Of a stretch of 62,434 bases of DNA, positions 26,919-36,500 are shown one piece after another (positions within the stretch are counted from its first letter, which is position 1; the number at the start of each line of letters is the position of its first letter). The DNA is from Allomuricauda sp. (GTDB taxonomy: Bacteria; Bacteroidota; Bacteroidia; Flavobacteriales; Flavobacteriaceae), in contig CP051244.1 in assembly GCA_017795045.1 (NCBI GenBank), positions 810,317 through 872,750 of the forward strand, in the 5' to 3' direction. Under the pieces are notes generated by a model, which worked only from the letters and a program-made list of their open reading frames with translations, was not told where the DNA came from and did not search any database. Position numbers and translations under genes: made by a program.

Positions 26919-28061
26919 ATGTCCCAATACGACTACATCATCATAGGAGCTGGAGCTGCTGGCATTCTATTGGCCCATACCCTTGGGAAAGATGCTTTTT
27001 TTGCTTCCAAATCTGTATTGGTGTTGGACAAGGATTCCAAGAACAAGAACGACCGTACCTGGTGTTTTTGGGAAAAAGGGCAAGGCGATTTTGACGATTT
27101 GGTCTGTAAAACATGGGATACCATCCATGTAGCGGGAAAGGAACTTCGTCTATCCACATCCATAGCTCCCTATACCTACAAAATGCTTCGGGGGATAGAT
27201 TTTTATTCCAAATACCTTCCTGAAATAAAAAGATGCCCCAATATCACATGGATTCAGGACGAGGTCACCCATATTCAGGAAAATGAAGAAGAGGCTTTGG
27301 TCTATACGAAGGGAGACACTTTTTCCGGCAAAACGGTTTTTTCCAGTATAGTGGATTGGGATTCCGTTTCCCAACAAACTAAATTCCCGGTTTTACAACA
27401 ACACTTTTTGGGATGGTTCATTACGACCAAAGAACCTGTTTTCAACCCAGAAGAAGCCACATTCATGGATTTTTCCATTCCGCAAAAAGGCAATACCCGT
27501 TTTATGTACGTGCTTCCTACCTCAACTACGGAAGCTTTGGTGGAATACACCCTGTTCTCTGAACACCTTTTGGAGAAAAAAGAATACGAAGAAGCCCTGA
27601 AAAAGTATCTTCAAGAAAAATACAACAGTACCGAGTTTATCATCTCAGAAACAGAGTTTGGTAGCATCCCCATGACGTGCTATCCGTTTCACAAGCATAA
27701 TTCCAGTACAGTATTCCACATCGGTATTGCAGGAGGATGGGCAAAGCCCAGCACTGGGTTTACGTTTTACAATACAAGTCGACAAATCAAGGCTTTGGTT
27801 ACCCACCTAAAACAGGAAAAACCCTTGGCCACATTCCACAAAAAGAGTCGGTTTGGATTTTATGACTCACTCCTGTTGGACATTCTCTATCGGGAAAACC
27901 ATTTGGGACAATCCATATTTGAATCGCTGTTTGCCAAGCGAAAAGCATCCTTCATCTTAAAATTTTTGGGGAATGACACCCATCTTGGCGAAGAACTGCA
28001 GATTGTGACGGCTCCTAAACCATGGCCTTTTCTCAAGGCATTGTTTCGAAGAATTTTTTAA
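26919..28061 (+). CDS. crtY: Lycopene beta-cyclase (CrtY family)
   Basis: Flavoprotein that cyclises the ends of lycopene to beta-carotene, the precursor of zeaxanthin-type pigments in flavobacteria. It has an N-terminal FAD motif IIIGAGAAG, the family signature DRTWCFW and the C-terminal GGWAKPSTGFTF; 380 residues is a usual length. The rest of the carotenoid set (crtB, crtI, crtZ) is not in the window. It overlaps the convergent prenyl synthase gene by 4 bases. Confidence 0.92.
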   Translation: MSQYDYIIIGAGAAGILLAHTLGKDAFFASKSVLVLDKDSKNKNDRTWCFWEKGQGDFDDLVCKTWDTIHVAGKELRLSTSIAPYTYKMLRGIDFYSKYLPEIKRCPNITWIQDEVTHIQENEEEALVYTKGDTFSGKTVFSSIVDWDSVSQQTKFPVLQQHFLGWFITTKEPVFNPEEATFMDFSIPQKGNTRFMYVLPTSTTEALVEYTLFSEHLLEKKEYEEALKKYLQEKYNSTEFIISETEFGSIPMTCYPFHKHNSSTVFHIGIAGGWAKPSTGFTFYNTSRQIKALVTHLKQEKPLATFHKKSRFGFYDSLLLDILYRENHLGQSIFESLFAKRKASFILKFLGNDTHLGEELQIVTAPKPWPFLKALFRRIF

Positions 28062-29041
28062 ACGGTACGCTTCATCAAGTTCTCCCCAAACTTTCGCAGC
28101 AGTTGTTTGTTGGTTTCGGGAATCGTCAATTGTTCCAAAACCTCAAACGCTTTCCTCGTATAGGCCTCGATTTCCATTTGAGTGGCTTCCACGGCACCGC
28201 TCTCCGTAAAAATGTGCTTTACCGCCTCCACTTTTGCCGCGGAGTCTTTCGGTTTGATGGAATAGAGGTGCAAGAGACTTTCCCGGTCTTCCTTGGTGGA
28301 CTTTTCAAGTGATTTCAGGTACAAAAAAGTCTTTTTGTTTTCCATGATATCGCCTCCCACCTGTTTCCCAAAGGTCTTGGGATCCCCAAAAGCATCCAGG
28401 TAATCGTCTTGAAGTTGAAAGGCAATCCCCAGATTTCTCCCAAACTCATACATGGCCTCGGCATCCTGATCGGATGCATGGGCAATGAGGGCGCCCATCT
28501 GCATGGCAGCAGCCACCAAAACCGAAGTTTTGTATTCGATCATCTTCAGGTATTCCGGAATGGTGACATCATCCCGGGTCTCAAAATCCACATCGTATTG
28601 TTGTCCTTCACAAACTTCAATGGCTGTCTTGCTAAAAAGCGCCGTGAGTTTTTTGAAGATCTCAGATGGATAACCTTCAAAAAACTGGTAGGACAGAATC
28701 AACATGGCATCCCCGGAAAGAATCCCCGTATTCAAATCCCATTTTTCGTGCACGGTTATTTTCCCCCTTCGCAATGGGGCATCATCCATAATATCATCAT
28801 GGACCAAGGAAAAATTATGGAACATTTCTATGGCCAGGGCCGCATCCATGGCATCCTTTGCCTTTCCCCCAAAAACCTCGGCGGTCATTAGGGTAAGTAT
28901 GGGCCGTAACCGTTTACCCCCCAAACCCAAAATATAATGTACGGGTTCGTACAGGTTCTTGGGTTCGGTCATTTGGGTTCTTGCCTTAAGATGCGTAACA
29001 AACTGTTCCCTATACTGACTAATGATATCGATATCTGACAT
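28058..29041 (-). CDS. Polyprenyl diphosphate synthase (GGPP/FPP type)
   Basis: Chain-elongating trans-prenyltransferase that makes C15-C20 diphosphates. The first Asp-rich motif is DDIMDD in LVHDDIMDDAPLRRG and the second is FQLQDDYLDAFGD, with the closing GGDIMENKKTFL. At 327 residues it fits Bacteroidetes GGPP/FPP synthases. It sits back to back with crtY, which uses a GGPP-derived carotenoid, and dxs lies 13 kb away in the same window. Product length cannot be decided by eye. Confidence 0.92.
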   Translation of the reverse strand: MSDIDIISQYREQFVTHLKARTQMTEPKNLYEPVHYILGLGGKRLRPILTLMTAEVFGGKAKDAMDAALAIEMFHNFSLVHDDIMDDAPLRRGKITVHEKWDLNTGILSGDAMLILSYQFFEGYPSEIFKKLTALFSKTAIEVCEGQQYDVDFETRDDVTIPEYLKMIEYKTSVLVAAAMQMGALIAHASDQDAEAMYEFGRNLGIAFQLQDDYLDAFGDPKTFGKQVGGDIMENKKTFLYLKSLEKSTKEDRESLLHLYSIKPKDSAAKVEAVKHIFTESGAVEATQMEIEAYTRKAFEVLEQLTIPETNKQLLRKFGENLMKRTV

Positions 29042-29046
29042 GGAGC

Positions 29047-29054
29047 CAAAAATA
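29047..29054 (-). promoter_or_regulatory. -7 promoter box of the prenyl synthase gene
   Basis: Minus-strand TATTTTTG ends 5 bases before the ATG (29041). This again suggests a leaderless or nearly leaderless transcript. Confidence 0.6.
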
Positions 29055-29161
29055 CGTGCAAAAAAACAAAAAACAACGGGTCAAGTGGCGGAATACTTTG
29101 ACGGCTATCTCCATTGAAAATCCTGTGATCGTTCCATTTATCAAAAAAATCGCCCGAAAAA

Positions 29162-29188
29162 TGCAATAGATTTGAAAAGCTTCGTCTT
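29162..29188 (+). promoter_or_regulatory. Candidate ECF-type promoter of the second sigma operon
   Basis: TGCAAT (29162-29167), 15 bases, CGTCTT (29183-29188), 31 bases before the ATG. It has the same spacing as TGTAAC-N15-GACTAT before the other ECF gene. Autoregulation is an inference. Confidence 0.4.
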
Positions 29189-29219
29189 AACAGATAAAGC
29201 AAGCAATCCGTTTTTTTAA

Positions 29220-29765
29220 ATGGCCGGCAAAACAGAGAACCGCAACAACCTGACCACTTTTTTCAATGAGGAATACCACTCATTGCGAATGTACGTGCAG
29301 TCCAAAATCCGAAATACATCGGAACGGGATGCCGAGGACATTGTCCAGGATGTGGCGCTCCGTATTTATTCGCGGGCCGATGACCTTAACCCCATAAACA
29401 ACATTGGGGGATTTGTTTACAGCGCCATTCGCAATAGGATCATTGATATTATGCGGGGAAGAAAAGAGCATAAATATCCCTCGGAGGAAATTGACAAGCA
29501 GTGGCAGGATTTTGCAGAGGCCTTTTATGGCGATGCGGACAATTCCTACTCACCTGCATTGGAAGAGGAATTGAAAAAAGCCGTGGCAGCGTTGAAACCC
29601 GCTTACCGGGATATCATCATTGCCATTGACTTTGAAGGGTACACCTACAAAGAGATCGCGGAAAGGACCGGCATCCCAACCGGAACGCTCATGTCGCGAA
29701 GACACCGGGCCATGTCCGTATTATTGAATAATCTGGAAAATAGTAAAGAATTTAAAAGTATATAG
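29220..29765 (+). CDS. RNA polymerase ECF sigma factor
   Basis: 181 residues with sigma region 2 (DAEDIVQDVALRIYSRADDL, GGFVYSAIRNRIIDIMRGRK) and region 4 (LKPAYRDIIIAIDFEGYTYKEIAERTGIPTGTLMSRRHRAM), the latter a clear helix-turn-helix. No zinc-finger anti-sigma gene follows. Instead, 2 bases later, comes a small membrane protein that may be the partner. Confidence 0.92.
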   Translation: MAGKTENRNNLTTFFNEEYHSLRMYVQSKIRNTSERDAEDIVQDVALRIYSRADDLNPINNIGGFVYSAIRNRIIDIMRGRKEHKYPSEEIDKQWQDFAEAFYGDADNSYSPALEEELKKAVAALKPAYRDIIIAIDFEGYTYKEIAERTGIPTGTLMSRRHRAMSVLLNNLENSKEFKSI

Positions 29766-29767
29766 TC

Positions 29768-30196
29768 ATGGAATATAAAGAAGACATTGAAAAAAGCGTG
29801 GAAAGGAAAGTGGAATACTATGTGAAAAAAGTATTCAAGGTGATCGCAATGGTCATTTTGGGTATCCTTTTTCTCCTATTGGCCAATTATGTGTTGATGT
29901 GGTTATGGAACTGGTTGATGCCGGACATCTTTGGGCTGCCCACCGTAACCTACTGGCAAGCCCTGGGCATCTTTGTCCTGGCCAAACTCATTTTTGGCTT
30001 TGGCTTTGGGGACGATAAGGGTGGAAAAAAATCCCATCGGAAGAAAAAACATGGCTTCTCCAAAAAAAGATGTGGCTCGCTCAGGCGCGATTTCGACGAA
30101 TGGAAACACTATGACCAATTCTGGAAAGAAGAAGGAGAAACCGCTTTTAAAGCATATGTGGAACGAATCAAAAACGAAAATCATGATACCGAGTAA
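29768..30196 (+). CDS. Two-helix membrane protein, possible partner of the ECF sigma factor
   Basis: 142 residues: a charged N-terminal helix, membrane helix at about 24-46, the Trp-rich segment LWNWLMPDIFGLPTVTYWQALG, a second membrane helix at about 62-77, then a very basic His/Lys region (KKSHRKKKHGFSKKR) and a charged C-terminal helix. It is coupled to the sigma gene (2-base gap). I recall similar proteins after ECF genes in Bacteroidetes. It could act as an unconventional anti-sigma factor, but no known domain is visible. Confidence 0.7.
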   Translation: MEYKEDIEKSVERKVEYYVKKVFKVIAMVILGILFLLLANYVLMWLWNWLMPDIFGLPTVTYWQALGIFVLAKLIFGFGFGDDKGGKKSHRKKKHGFSKKRCGSLRRDFDEWKHYDQFWKEEGETAFKAYVERIKNENHDTE

Positions 30197-30377
30197 AAAG
30201 AACTTTATCCAAGAACGTTACAAACGTCAATACAAATCCTTTTTCTGGACTTTACGATCTAAATCTCCCTCCCAGTCCAAAAGAGACACCCTATTTCGTC
30301 AACACATAGTAGGTTGGTCCCATTAAAGATCAACCTTTAAGTGCTCGTTAAAAAAATGTAAAACCTTGGAAACTTTT

Positions 30378-30408
30378 TTTGTTTTTAAAGTTTCCATTCC
30401 TACTTTTG
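30378..30408 (+). promoter_or_regulatory. Promoter of the TetR-RND efflux operon
   Basis: TTTG (30378-30381), 19 bases, TACTTTTG (30401-30408): a full-consensus promoter ending 8 bases before the ATG at 30417. Transcription would start almost at the start codon, which rules out the longer reading from 30366. Confidence 0.75.
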
Positions 30409-30416
30409 CCCCCATT

Positions 30417-31022
30417 ATGAGGGAAAAGATTATACAGAAGGCGACGGAACTTTTCATAAATCTGGGGTTTAAGAGTGTGACCATGGATGATTTGGCCAAC
30501 GAGATGGGGATATCCAAAAAGACCATTTACTCCCATTTCAGAAACAAAAGCGAACTGGTTGAAGAGACCACAATGACCATGTGTGACTTTATAACCTGTG
30601 GCATAGACAACATTGTTTGTCTGCAAAAGAACCCCATTGAAGAACTCTATGAGATCAAAAAGTTTGTCATGGTGAATTTAAAGAACGAGAAAACCTCTCC
30701 CCTGTACCAACTGCAAAAATATTATCCCAAGATACATGGGTCCCTAAAGGAAAAGCAATACGAATCCATGCATGGCTGTGTACTGGAAAATGTAAAGCGG
30801 GGAATGGAAATGGAAATCTACAGGAGCAACCTTAATGTGGAATTTGTATCCAGAATCTATTTTTCAGGGGTCATGAGCTTAAAGGATGAAAACCTGTTTC
30901 CTTCCCAGATTTTTTCCAAACCTGATGTCTTGGACCAATATCTGGAATACCATCTAAGGGGCATCGTCACCCCTAAAGGACGAAAAATCTTAAACTCAAT
31001 CATCAATTCAAACCAAGAATAA
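30417..31022 (+). CDS. TetR/AcrR family transcriptional regulator
   Basis: 201 residues. The N-terminal helix-turn-helix is typical (IIQKATELFINLGFKSVTMDDLANEMGISKKTIYSHFRNKSELVEE); the C-terminal half is a variable ligand-binding domain. It opens an operon with TolC, adaptor and RND genes, the next start following its stop directly. It should repress the pump and itself until an inducer binds. The ATG at 30417 is chosen because the promoter covers earlier codons. Confidence 0.92.
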   Translation: MREKIIQKATELFINLGFKSVTMDDLANEMGISKKTIYSHFRNKSELVEETTMTMCDFITCGIDNIVCLQKNPIEELYEIKKFVMVNLKNEKTSPLYQLQKYYPKIHGSLKEKQYESMHGCVLENVKRGMEMEIYRSNLNVEFVSRIYFSGVMSLKDENLFPSQIFSKPDVLDQYLEYHLRGIVTPKGRKILNSIINSNQE

Positions 31023-32354
31023 ATGCGAACAACCTTAATCAGTTTACTACTATTGCTCCCATGGCTTTCCTCAGCGCAGGATACCATTCCCAGATTCAAT
31101 CTGGAGGGGGCCATCCAATATGCCTTGGAACATAATTATAGTTCATTGAATGCAACTAGGGACCTGGACGATGCCCAGAAACAGAAATGGGAGACCATTG
31201 CCAGCGGTCTTCCCCAGATTTCAGGGGCCGTTAGTTATCAAAACCAATTGATACAACCTGTATCCCAGATTCCTGCCGAGTTTTTTGGCGGTGAACCGGG
31301 CACCTATCAAGAAGTGGTCTTTGGGCAGCCCCAATCCATGTCGGCATCGGCCACACTAAAACAACAGATTTTTGATGGATCCTATATTGTGGGCGTACAG
31401 GCCACCAAAACCTTTTTGGACTACAGCCAAAACAACAAGGAAAAAACCGATTTGGATGTAAGAAAGGCCGTGGTGGAAGCCTATGGCAATGTGCTTTTGG
31501 CCAAGGAAAGTGTCCTCATCTCCGAAAATAACAAGGCTACTTTGGAGAAAAACCTGTACGAAACCAAACGGGTTTATGAGAATGGCCTGGGCGATGAGGA
31601 AAGTGTAGATCAATTGCAGATTACCCTTTCTTCGGTGGATAATCAGTTGAAAAACGCCAAGCGTTTGGAGATCATCACACTCCAAATGTTGAATTTGGTG
31701 TTGGGATTGCCCATTGAGACCCAAACGGTGTTGACCGAGAACTTGGACGACCTTACCCAAGAACAAATAGATTTGGGACTGTTGGACACCGAATTCAACA
31801 TAGAGAACAACGTGGATTACAAACTGGCCACAAACCTCAACGAGCAACGTTACTTTGAGCTGAAATTGGCCAAGAGCAGGGCATTGCCCACCCTTAATGC
31901 TTTTGTAAGCTATGGCGGGAATTCCTTTAGTGATCGGTTCAACTTTTTAAGCAGCGGGCAACCATGGTTTGAATCATCCATTCTGGGTGTTGATCTCAAC
32001 ATTCCCATTTTCAGTTCTTTGGGAAGAAGCGCTTCCACACAACGGGCCAAAATTGCCTTGGAGAAGGCTAAGACCCAATTGACCGAGGCCGAAGAACAAA
32101 TCTGGCTTCAATTGGAAAATGCCAAAAGCAATTACATCCTGGCCATTGAGGAATATGGAACTTCCAAGCAAAACTTGGAGCTGGCCGAACGAATTGAAAA
32201 CAAAAACCAAATAAAATATTCCGAAGGTTTGGCCACCAGCTTTGAGCTAAGGCAGGCACAGACCCAATTATATACCAGTCAACAGGAATACTTGCAGTCC
32301 ATGGTGGACGTGATCAACAAGAAAACCGAACTGGAAACCATCATAAATCAATAA
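31023..32354 (+). CDS. TolC family outer-membrane efflux protein
   Basis: Trimeric outer-membrane channel of the RND pump. Signal peptide ending LSSAQ, then two homologous OEP repeats of long helices and short strands over 443 residues (for example QYALEHNYSSLNATRDLDDAQKQKWETIASGLPQI and KIALEKAKTQLTEAEEQIWLQLENAKSNYILA). It starts immediately after the TetR stop and is followed by the adaptor gene after 23 bases. Confidence 0.93.
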   Translation: MRTTLISLLLLLPWLSSAQDTIPRFNLEGAIQYALEHNYSSLNATRDLDDAQKQKWETIASGLPQISGAVSYQNQLIQPVSQIPAEFFGGEPGTYQEVVFGQPQSMSASATLKQQIFDGSYIVGVQATKTFLDYSQNNKEKTDLDVRKAVVEAYGNVLLAKESVLISENNKATLEKNLYETKRVYENGLGDEESVDQLQITLSSVDNQLKNAKRLEIITLQMLNLVLGLPIETQTVLTENLDDLTQEQIDLGLLDTEFNIENNVDYKLATNLNEQRYFELKLAKSRALPTLNAFVSYGGNSFSDRFNFLSSGQPWFESSILGVDLNIPIFSSLGRSASTQRAKIALEKAKTQLTEAEEQIWLQLENAKSNYILAIEEYGTSKQNLELAERIENKNQIKYSEGLATSFELRQAQTQLYTSQQEYLQSMVDVINKKTELETIINQ

Positions 32355-32377
32355 ACAAAAGAGAAAACCGTACCATC

Positions 32378-33553
32378 ATGAAAAAAGCAATATATATAGC
32401 ATTTATAACAGCAACTTTGGCTTCTTGCGGAGGTAGCAGTAAAAACTCGGTGGAGAGCGTTATAGAAAGTAACAATCTCGAGGCCATTAGGGCCAAGCAT
32501 TCCGAGATTTCGCAGCAGCACAAGGCCTTGGAGGTAGAACTAAAAACCTTGGATTCTGCCATTGCACAATTGGATGACAATGCCAAGCTTCCATTGGTGA
32601 CTACCTTTGAGGTAAACCCTGAGAAGTTTGTCCACTATTTGGAACTACAAGGTGATGTGACCACTAAACAGAACGTCCTTATCTATCCAGAAATGGCCGG
32701 GACACTTTACCGCGTATACGTCAAGGAAGGACAAAAAGTGGCCAAAGGCCAAGTATTGGCTTCCATTGACGACGGTGGACTTTCCAGCCAGTTGGCACAG
32801 GCAAAGACCCAAGCCGAACTCAGTAGAACCACTTTTGAGCGTCAGAAAAGGCTTTGGGAGCAAAACATTGGCTCCGAAATCCAATATTTGCAGGCCAAAA
32901 CCACTTACGAAGCACAACAAAGTGCCGTAAAGCAATTGGAAAGCCAAGTGGGCAAATCCACTATTCGCGCACCTTTTGCCGGTATCATAGACGATGTGAT
33001 CAAAGATCAAGGTACCGTGGTAAGTCCCGGACCAGGTTCTGAGGTGTTCCGAATCGTAAACCTTTCCAACATGTACATTAAGGTAGAGGTACCTGAAAGT
33101 CACCTGCCCAATGTCACGCCAGGAAAAGATGTTCGCGTGTATTTCCCTGTATTGGGAGACAGTGTTATCACCAAAATTCGTCAGACCGGGAATTTCATCA
33201 ACCCCAGCAACAGGTCGTTCACTGCGGAAATCCCTGTGCCAAGCCATGATGGGAAGGTAAAGCCCAACCTAACGGCAAAAGTGATGATCAATGATTACAC
33301 CAGTGAAAATGCCATTCTTATCCCTCAAAGCATTGTCTCTGAAAATGCCGATGGGGAGCAATATGTGTTCTTGGTGGATGCCGATTCCATATCATCCGAT
33401 CCTGTGGCCAAAAAAGTGGTCATTGAAACCGGCAAGACCCAAGGAGATTATGTAGAGGTACTATCTGGCATCAAAAGTGGTGATGGCATCATAGACGAAG
33501 GCGCCCGTAGTGTAAAAGAAGGGCAAAAAGTAAAAATTAAGAACAACATATAG
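32378..33553 (+). CDS. RND efflux periplasmic adaptor lipoprotein
   Basis: Membrane-fusion protein of 391 residues with lipobox LASC (Cys about residue 17), an N-terminal coiled-coil segment, lipoyl/barrel-sandwich halves (EGQKVAKGQVLASIDDGG and STIRAPFAGIIDDVIKDQGTVVSPG), an alpha-hairpin between them, and beta-barrel and C-terminal domains. It connects the RND permease downstream with the TolC-like protein upstream. Confidence 0.94.
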   Translation: MKKAIYIAFITATLASCGGSSKNSVESVIESNNLEAIRAKHSEISQQHKALEVELKTLDSAIAQLDDNAKLPLVTTFEVNPEKFVHYLELQGDVTTKQNVLIYPEMAGTLYRVYVKEGQKVAKGQVLASIDDGGLSSQLAQAKTQAELSRTTFERQKRLWEQNIGSEIQYLQAKTTYEAQQSAVKQLESQVGKSTIRAPFAGIIDDVIKDQGTVVSPGPGSEVFRIVNLSNMYIKVEVPESHLPNVTPGKDVRVYFPVLGDSVITKIRQTGNFINPSNRSFTAEIPVPSHDGKVKPNLTAKVMINDYTSENAILIPQSIVSENADGEQYVFLVDADSISSDPVAKKVVIETGKTQGDYVEVLSGIKSGDGIIDEGARSVKEGQKVKIKNNI

Positions 33554-33563
33554 CCAGCCAGTT

Positions 33564-36500
33564 ATGAGCAAACAAAAGAAAAGCGTAGATAAGGAATTTA
33601 GGCTGTCCTCATGGGCTATCGATAATAAAACGACCATGTACGTGCTGATAGCCGTTATCCTTTTTCTAGGAGCATCGGCCTATTTCAGCATGCCTAGGGA
33701 AAGTTTTCCCGAAATCAAGGAAACCAAGATCTATATCAGTTCCCTATATCCTGGAAATACCGCTGAGGATATTGAAAAATTGATCACGGACCCCCTTGAG
33801 GACGAACTGAAAACGGTGAGCAATGTTGTGGAGATCACCTCAACCTCCCAGGAAGATTATTCCATGATCATTGTGGAGTTTGATGAGAACATTTCCGTTG
33901 AAGGTGCCCTACAAAAAGTAAAGGATGAGGTAGATTCAAAAACTGCGGGAGAAGATTGGCCCACATTCAACGGAGCCAAGGTAGAACCCAATGTTTTTGA
34001 CCTGAGTCTATCCGAAGAGATGCCCATCCTTAATATCAACATTTCAGGGGATTATCCTGTGGACAAGCTCAAGGAGTACGGCGAGTACCTTGAAGATGAA
34101 ATTGAAGGCCTACTCGAAATAAAACAAGTGGACATTCGCGGTGCGCAAGAGAAAGAAGTGGAAGTGGCCGTGGACATCTATAAAATGATGGCCGCCAAAG
34201 TGAGCTTCAACGACATCATCAATACCATCAGCAATGAGAACATGACCACCTCTGCGGGCAACCTCATTACCAGTGGGCAGCGTAGGACCATCCGTATTGT
34301 GGGTGAGATAGACAAGCCCAATGAACTGGAAAATTTTGTGGTAAAATCGGAAAATGGGAACCCCATTTATCTTAGGGATATTGCCAAGGTCACCTTCAAG
34401 GAAGAGGATAAGACCACATATGCCCGTGAATATGGCGCTCCCGTGGTAATGTTGGACGTTAAAAAACGTGCCGGAAAGAACATGGTGGCCGCAGCCGAAC
34501 AAATTCAGGTCATTGTGGACGATGCCGTCAAAAATGTATTCCCACAGGATTTAAAAGTGACCATTGCCAATGATCAATCTTCCAAGACCATAGGTCAGGT
34601 AGATGATTTGGTGAACAACATCATCTTCGGTATCATCTTGGTGGTGACCGTATTGATGTTCTTCTTGGGCTTCAAAAATGCACTATTTGTTGGTTTCGCC
34701 ATCCCCATGTCCATGTTTATGTCCCTAATGATCTTGAACACCTTGGGCTATACCATGAACACCATGATTCTCTTTGGATTGATCATGGGACTGGGTATGT
34801 TGGTGGACAACGGTATTGTGGTAGTGGAAAACGTATACCGCCTTATGGACGAAGAGGGCATGTCGCGTATTGAAGCGGCAAAAAAAGGTATCGGAGAGAT
34901 TGCGTTCCCCATTATTATTTCCACATTGACCACCGTAGCGGCTTTTGTCCCTCTTGGATTATGGCCAGGGGTCATGGGGCAGTTTATGATTTATTTTCCA
35001 GTGACCTTATCGGTAGTTTTAGGTTCCTCGCTCTTTGTGGCCATCTTTTTCAACTCAGTTCTAGTATCCCGTTACATGACCACGGAGGACAAGAGTATGC
35101 CGCTAAAGCAGATTATCCGTATCACATCCATCATCTCCGTAATCGGACTTTTAATTATTCTGTTTGGAGGTGCTTATAGGGCTTTGGGATCTTTAATGGT
35201 ATTGACTGCCATTATGCTATGGATCTATAGACTCTTTTTGAGAAATTGGGCCAATGGGTTCCAAAACAAGGTATTGCCCAGATGGGAACGATTTTATGAG
35301 CGGACTTTACGTTACACCTTATCAGGTAGAAAACCCATCTTTATTGCCATCGGGACTTTTGTTCTCCTTTTGATTGCCTTTATGGGCTTTGGGGCCTCGG
35401 TGGGAAGCCAAAGGACCAAAGTGGAATTCTTCCCGGACAACACCCCCAACCAGATTATCGTATACATTGAGTATCCGGAAGGGACCGATATAAAAAAGAC
35501 CAATACCATCACCAAGGATATTGAGCAACGGGTATTTGACATTGTCAATGCAGATGCCTATACGCATGGCGATTACAATTTCTTGGTAGAAAGCGGGGTC
35601 TCCCAAGTGGGTGAGGGTGCAGGAAATCCACAAACCGATGGAGGTTCATCCGCAGAGATGCCCCACCGTGGAAAAATAACCGCCACCATGCGGGAATACA
35701 AGTTTAGGGAAGGGGCTGACAGTAATGATCTTTTAAGAAAAGTTCAAGAGGCCTTGAAAGATGTATATCCCGGAGTAGCCATTTCGGTAGAGAAAGATGC
35801 CGTTGGTCCGCCAGCAGGGTATCCCATCAACATAGAATTGGAAGGTGATGATTATTCCGAATTGATCGTTGCCGCAGAGCAGATGCGGAATTTCATCAAT
35901 ACGAGGAACATTCCGGGTATTGATGAGCTCAAAATCGATGTGAACAAATCCAAACCCTCCATGTTGGTTGCCGTGGACCGCAAAAAGGCCGGTGAATTGG
36001 GTGTTGCCACAGGACAAGTGGGGCAACAACTCCGTAACTCCATCTTTGGGGCCAAAGCCGGAATCTACAAGGAGGATGGTGAGGATTACGACATCTATGT
36101 ACGTTTCAATGAGGAGAACAGATACAATACCAGCGCCATCTTTAACCAACGCATCACATTTAGGGATGCGTCTTCAGGACAGATAAAGGAAGTTCCAGTA
36201 TCCGCCGTGGCCAAACAGGTGAACAGTACTGGTTTTAGTGCCATTAAGCACCGGGACACCAGACGTGTGGTTACTGTCTACTCTGCTTTAGCCCCCGGTT
36301 TTACAGATGCTGGTGCTATTGTAAATAAGATTCAGGAAGAGATGAACGATTTTGATGGACTGCCATCGGATATCAAAGTCGACTATACTGGTCAGATTGA
36401 GGAGCAAAACAAGCAAATGGCCTTTTTAATGGGCGCTTTCTTTACAGGACTTGGTCTGATTTTCTTCATTTTGATCTTCCAGTTCAACTCGGTTTCCAAG

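Noticed and set aside
30183..30326. Possible 47-residue basic peptide (MIPSKKNFIQERYKRQYKS...) overlapping the end of the ECF partner gene
   Set aside because: No recognised family, 14-base overlap with the preceding gene, and coding-like signal cannot be judged from one sequence; a conservation check would decide.
30366..30416. Longer start for the TetR regulator
   Set aside because: A full-consensus promoter (30378-30408) lies inside the extension, and MREKIIQKA at 30417 is a normal TetR start.
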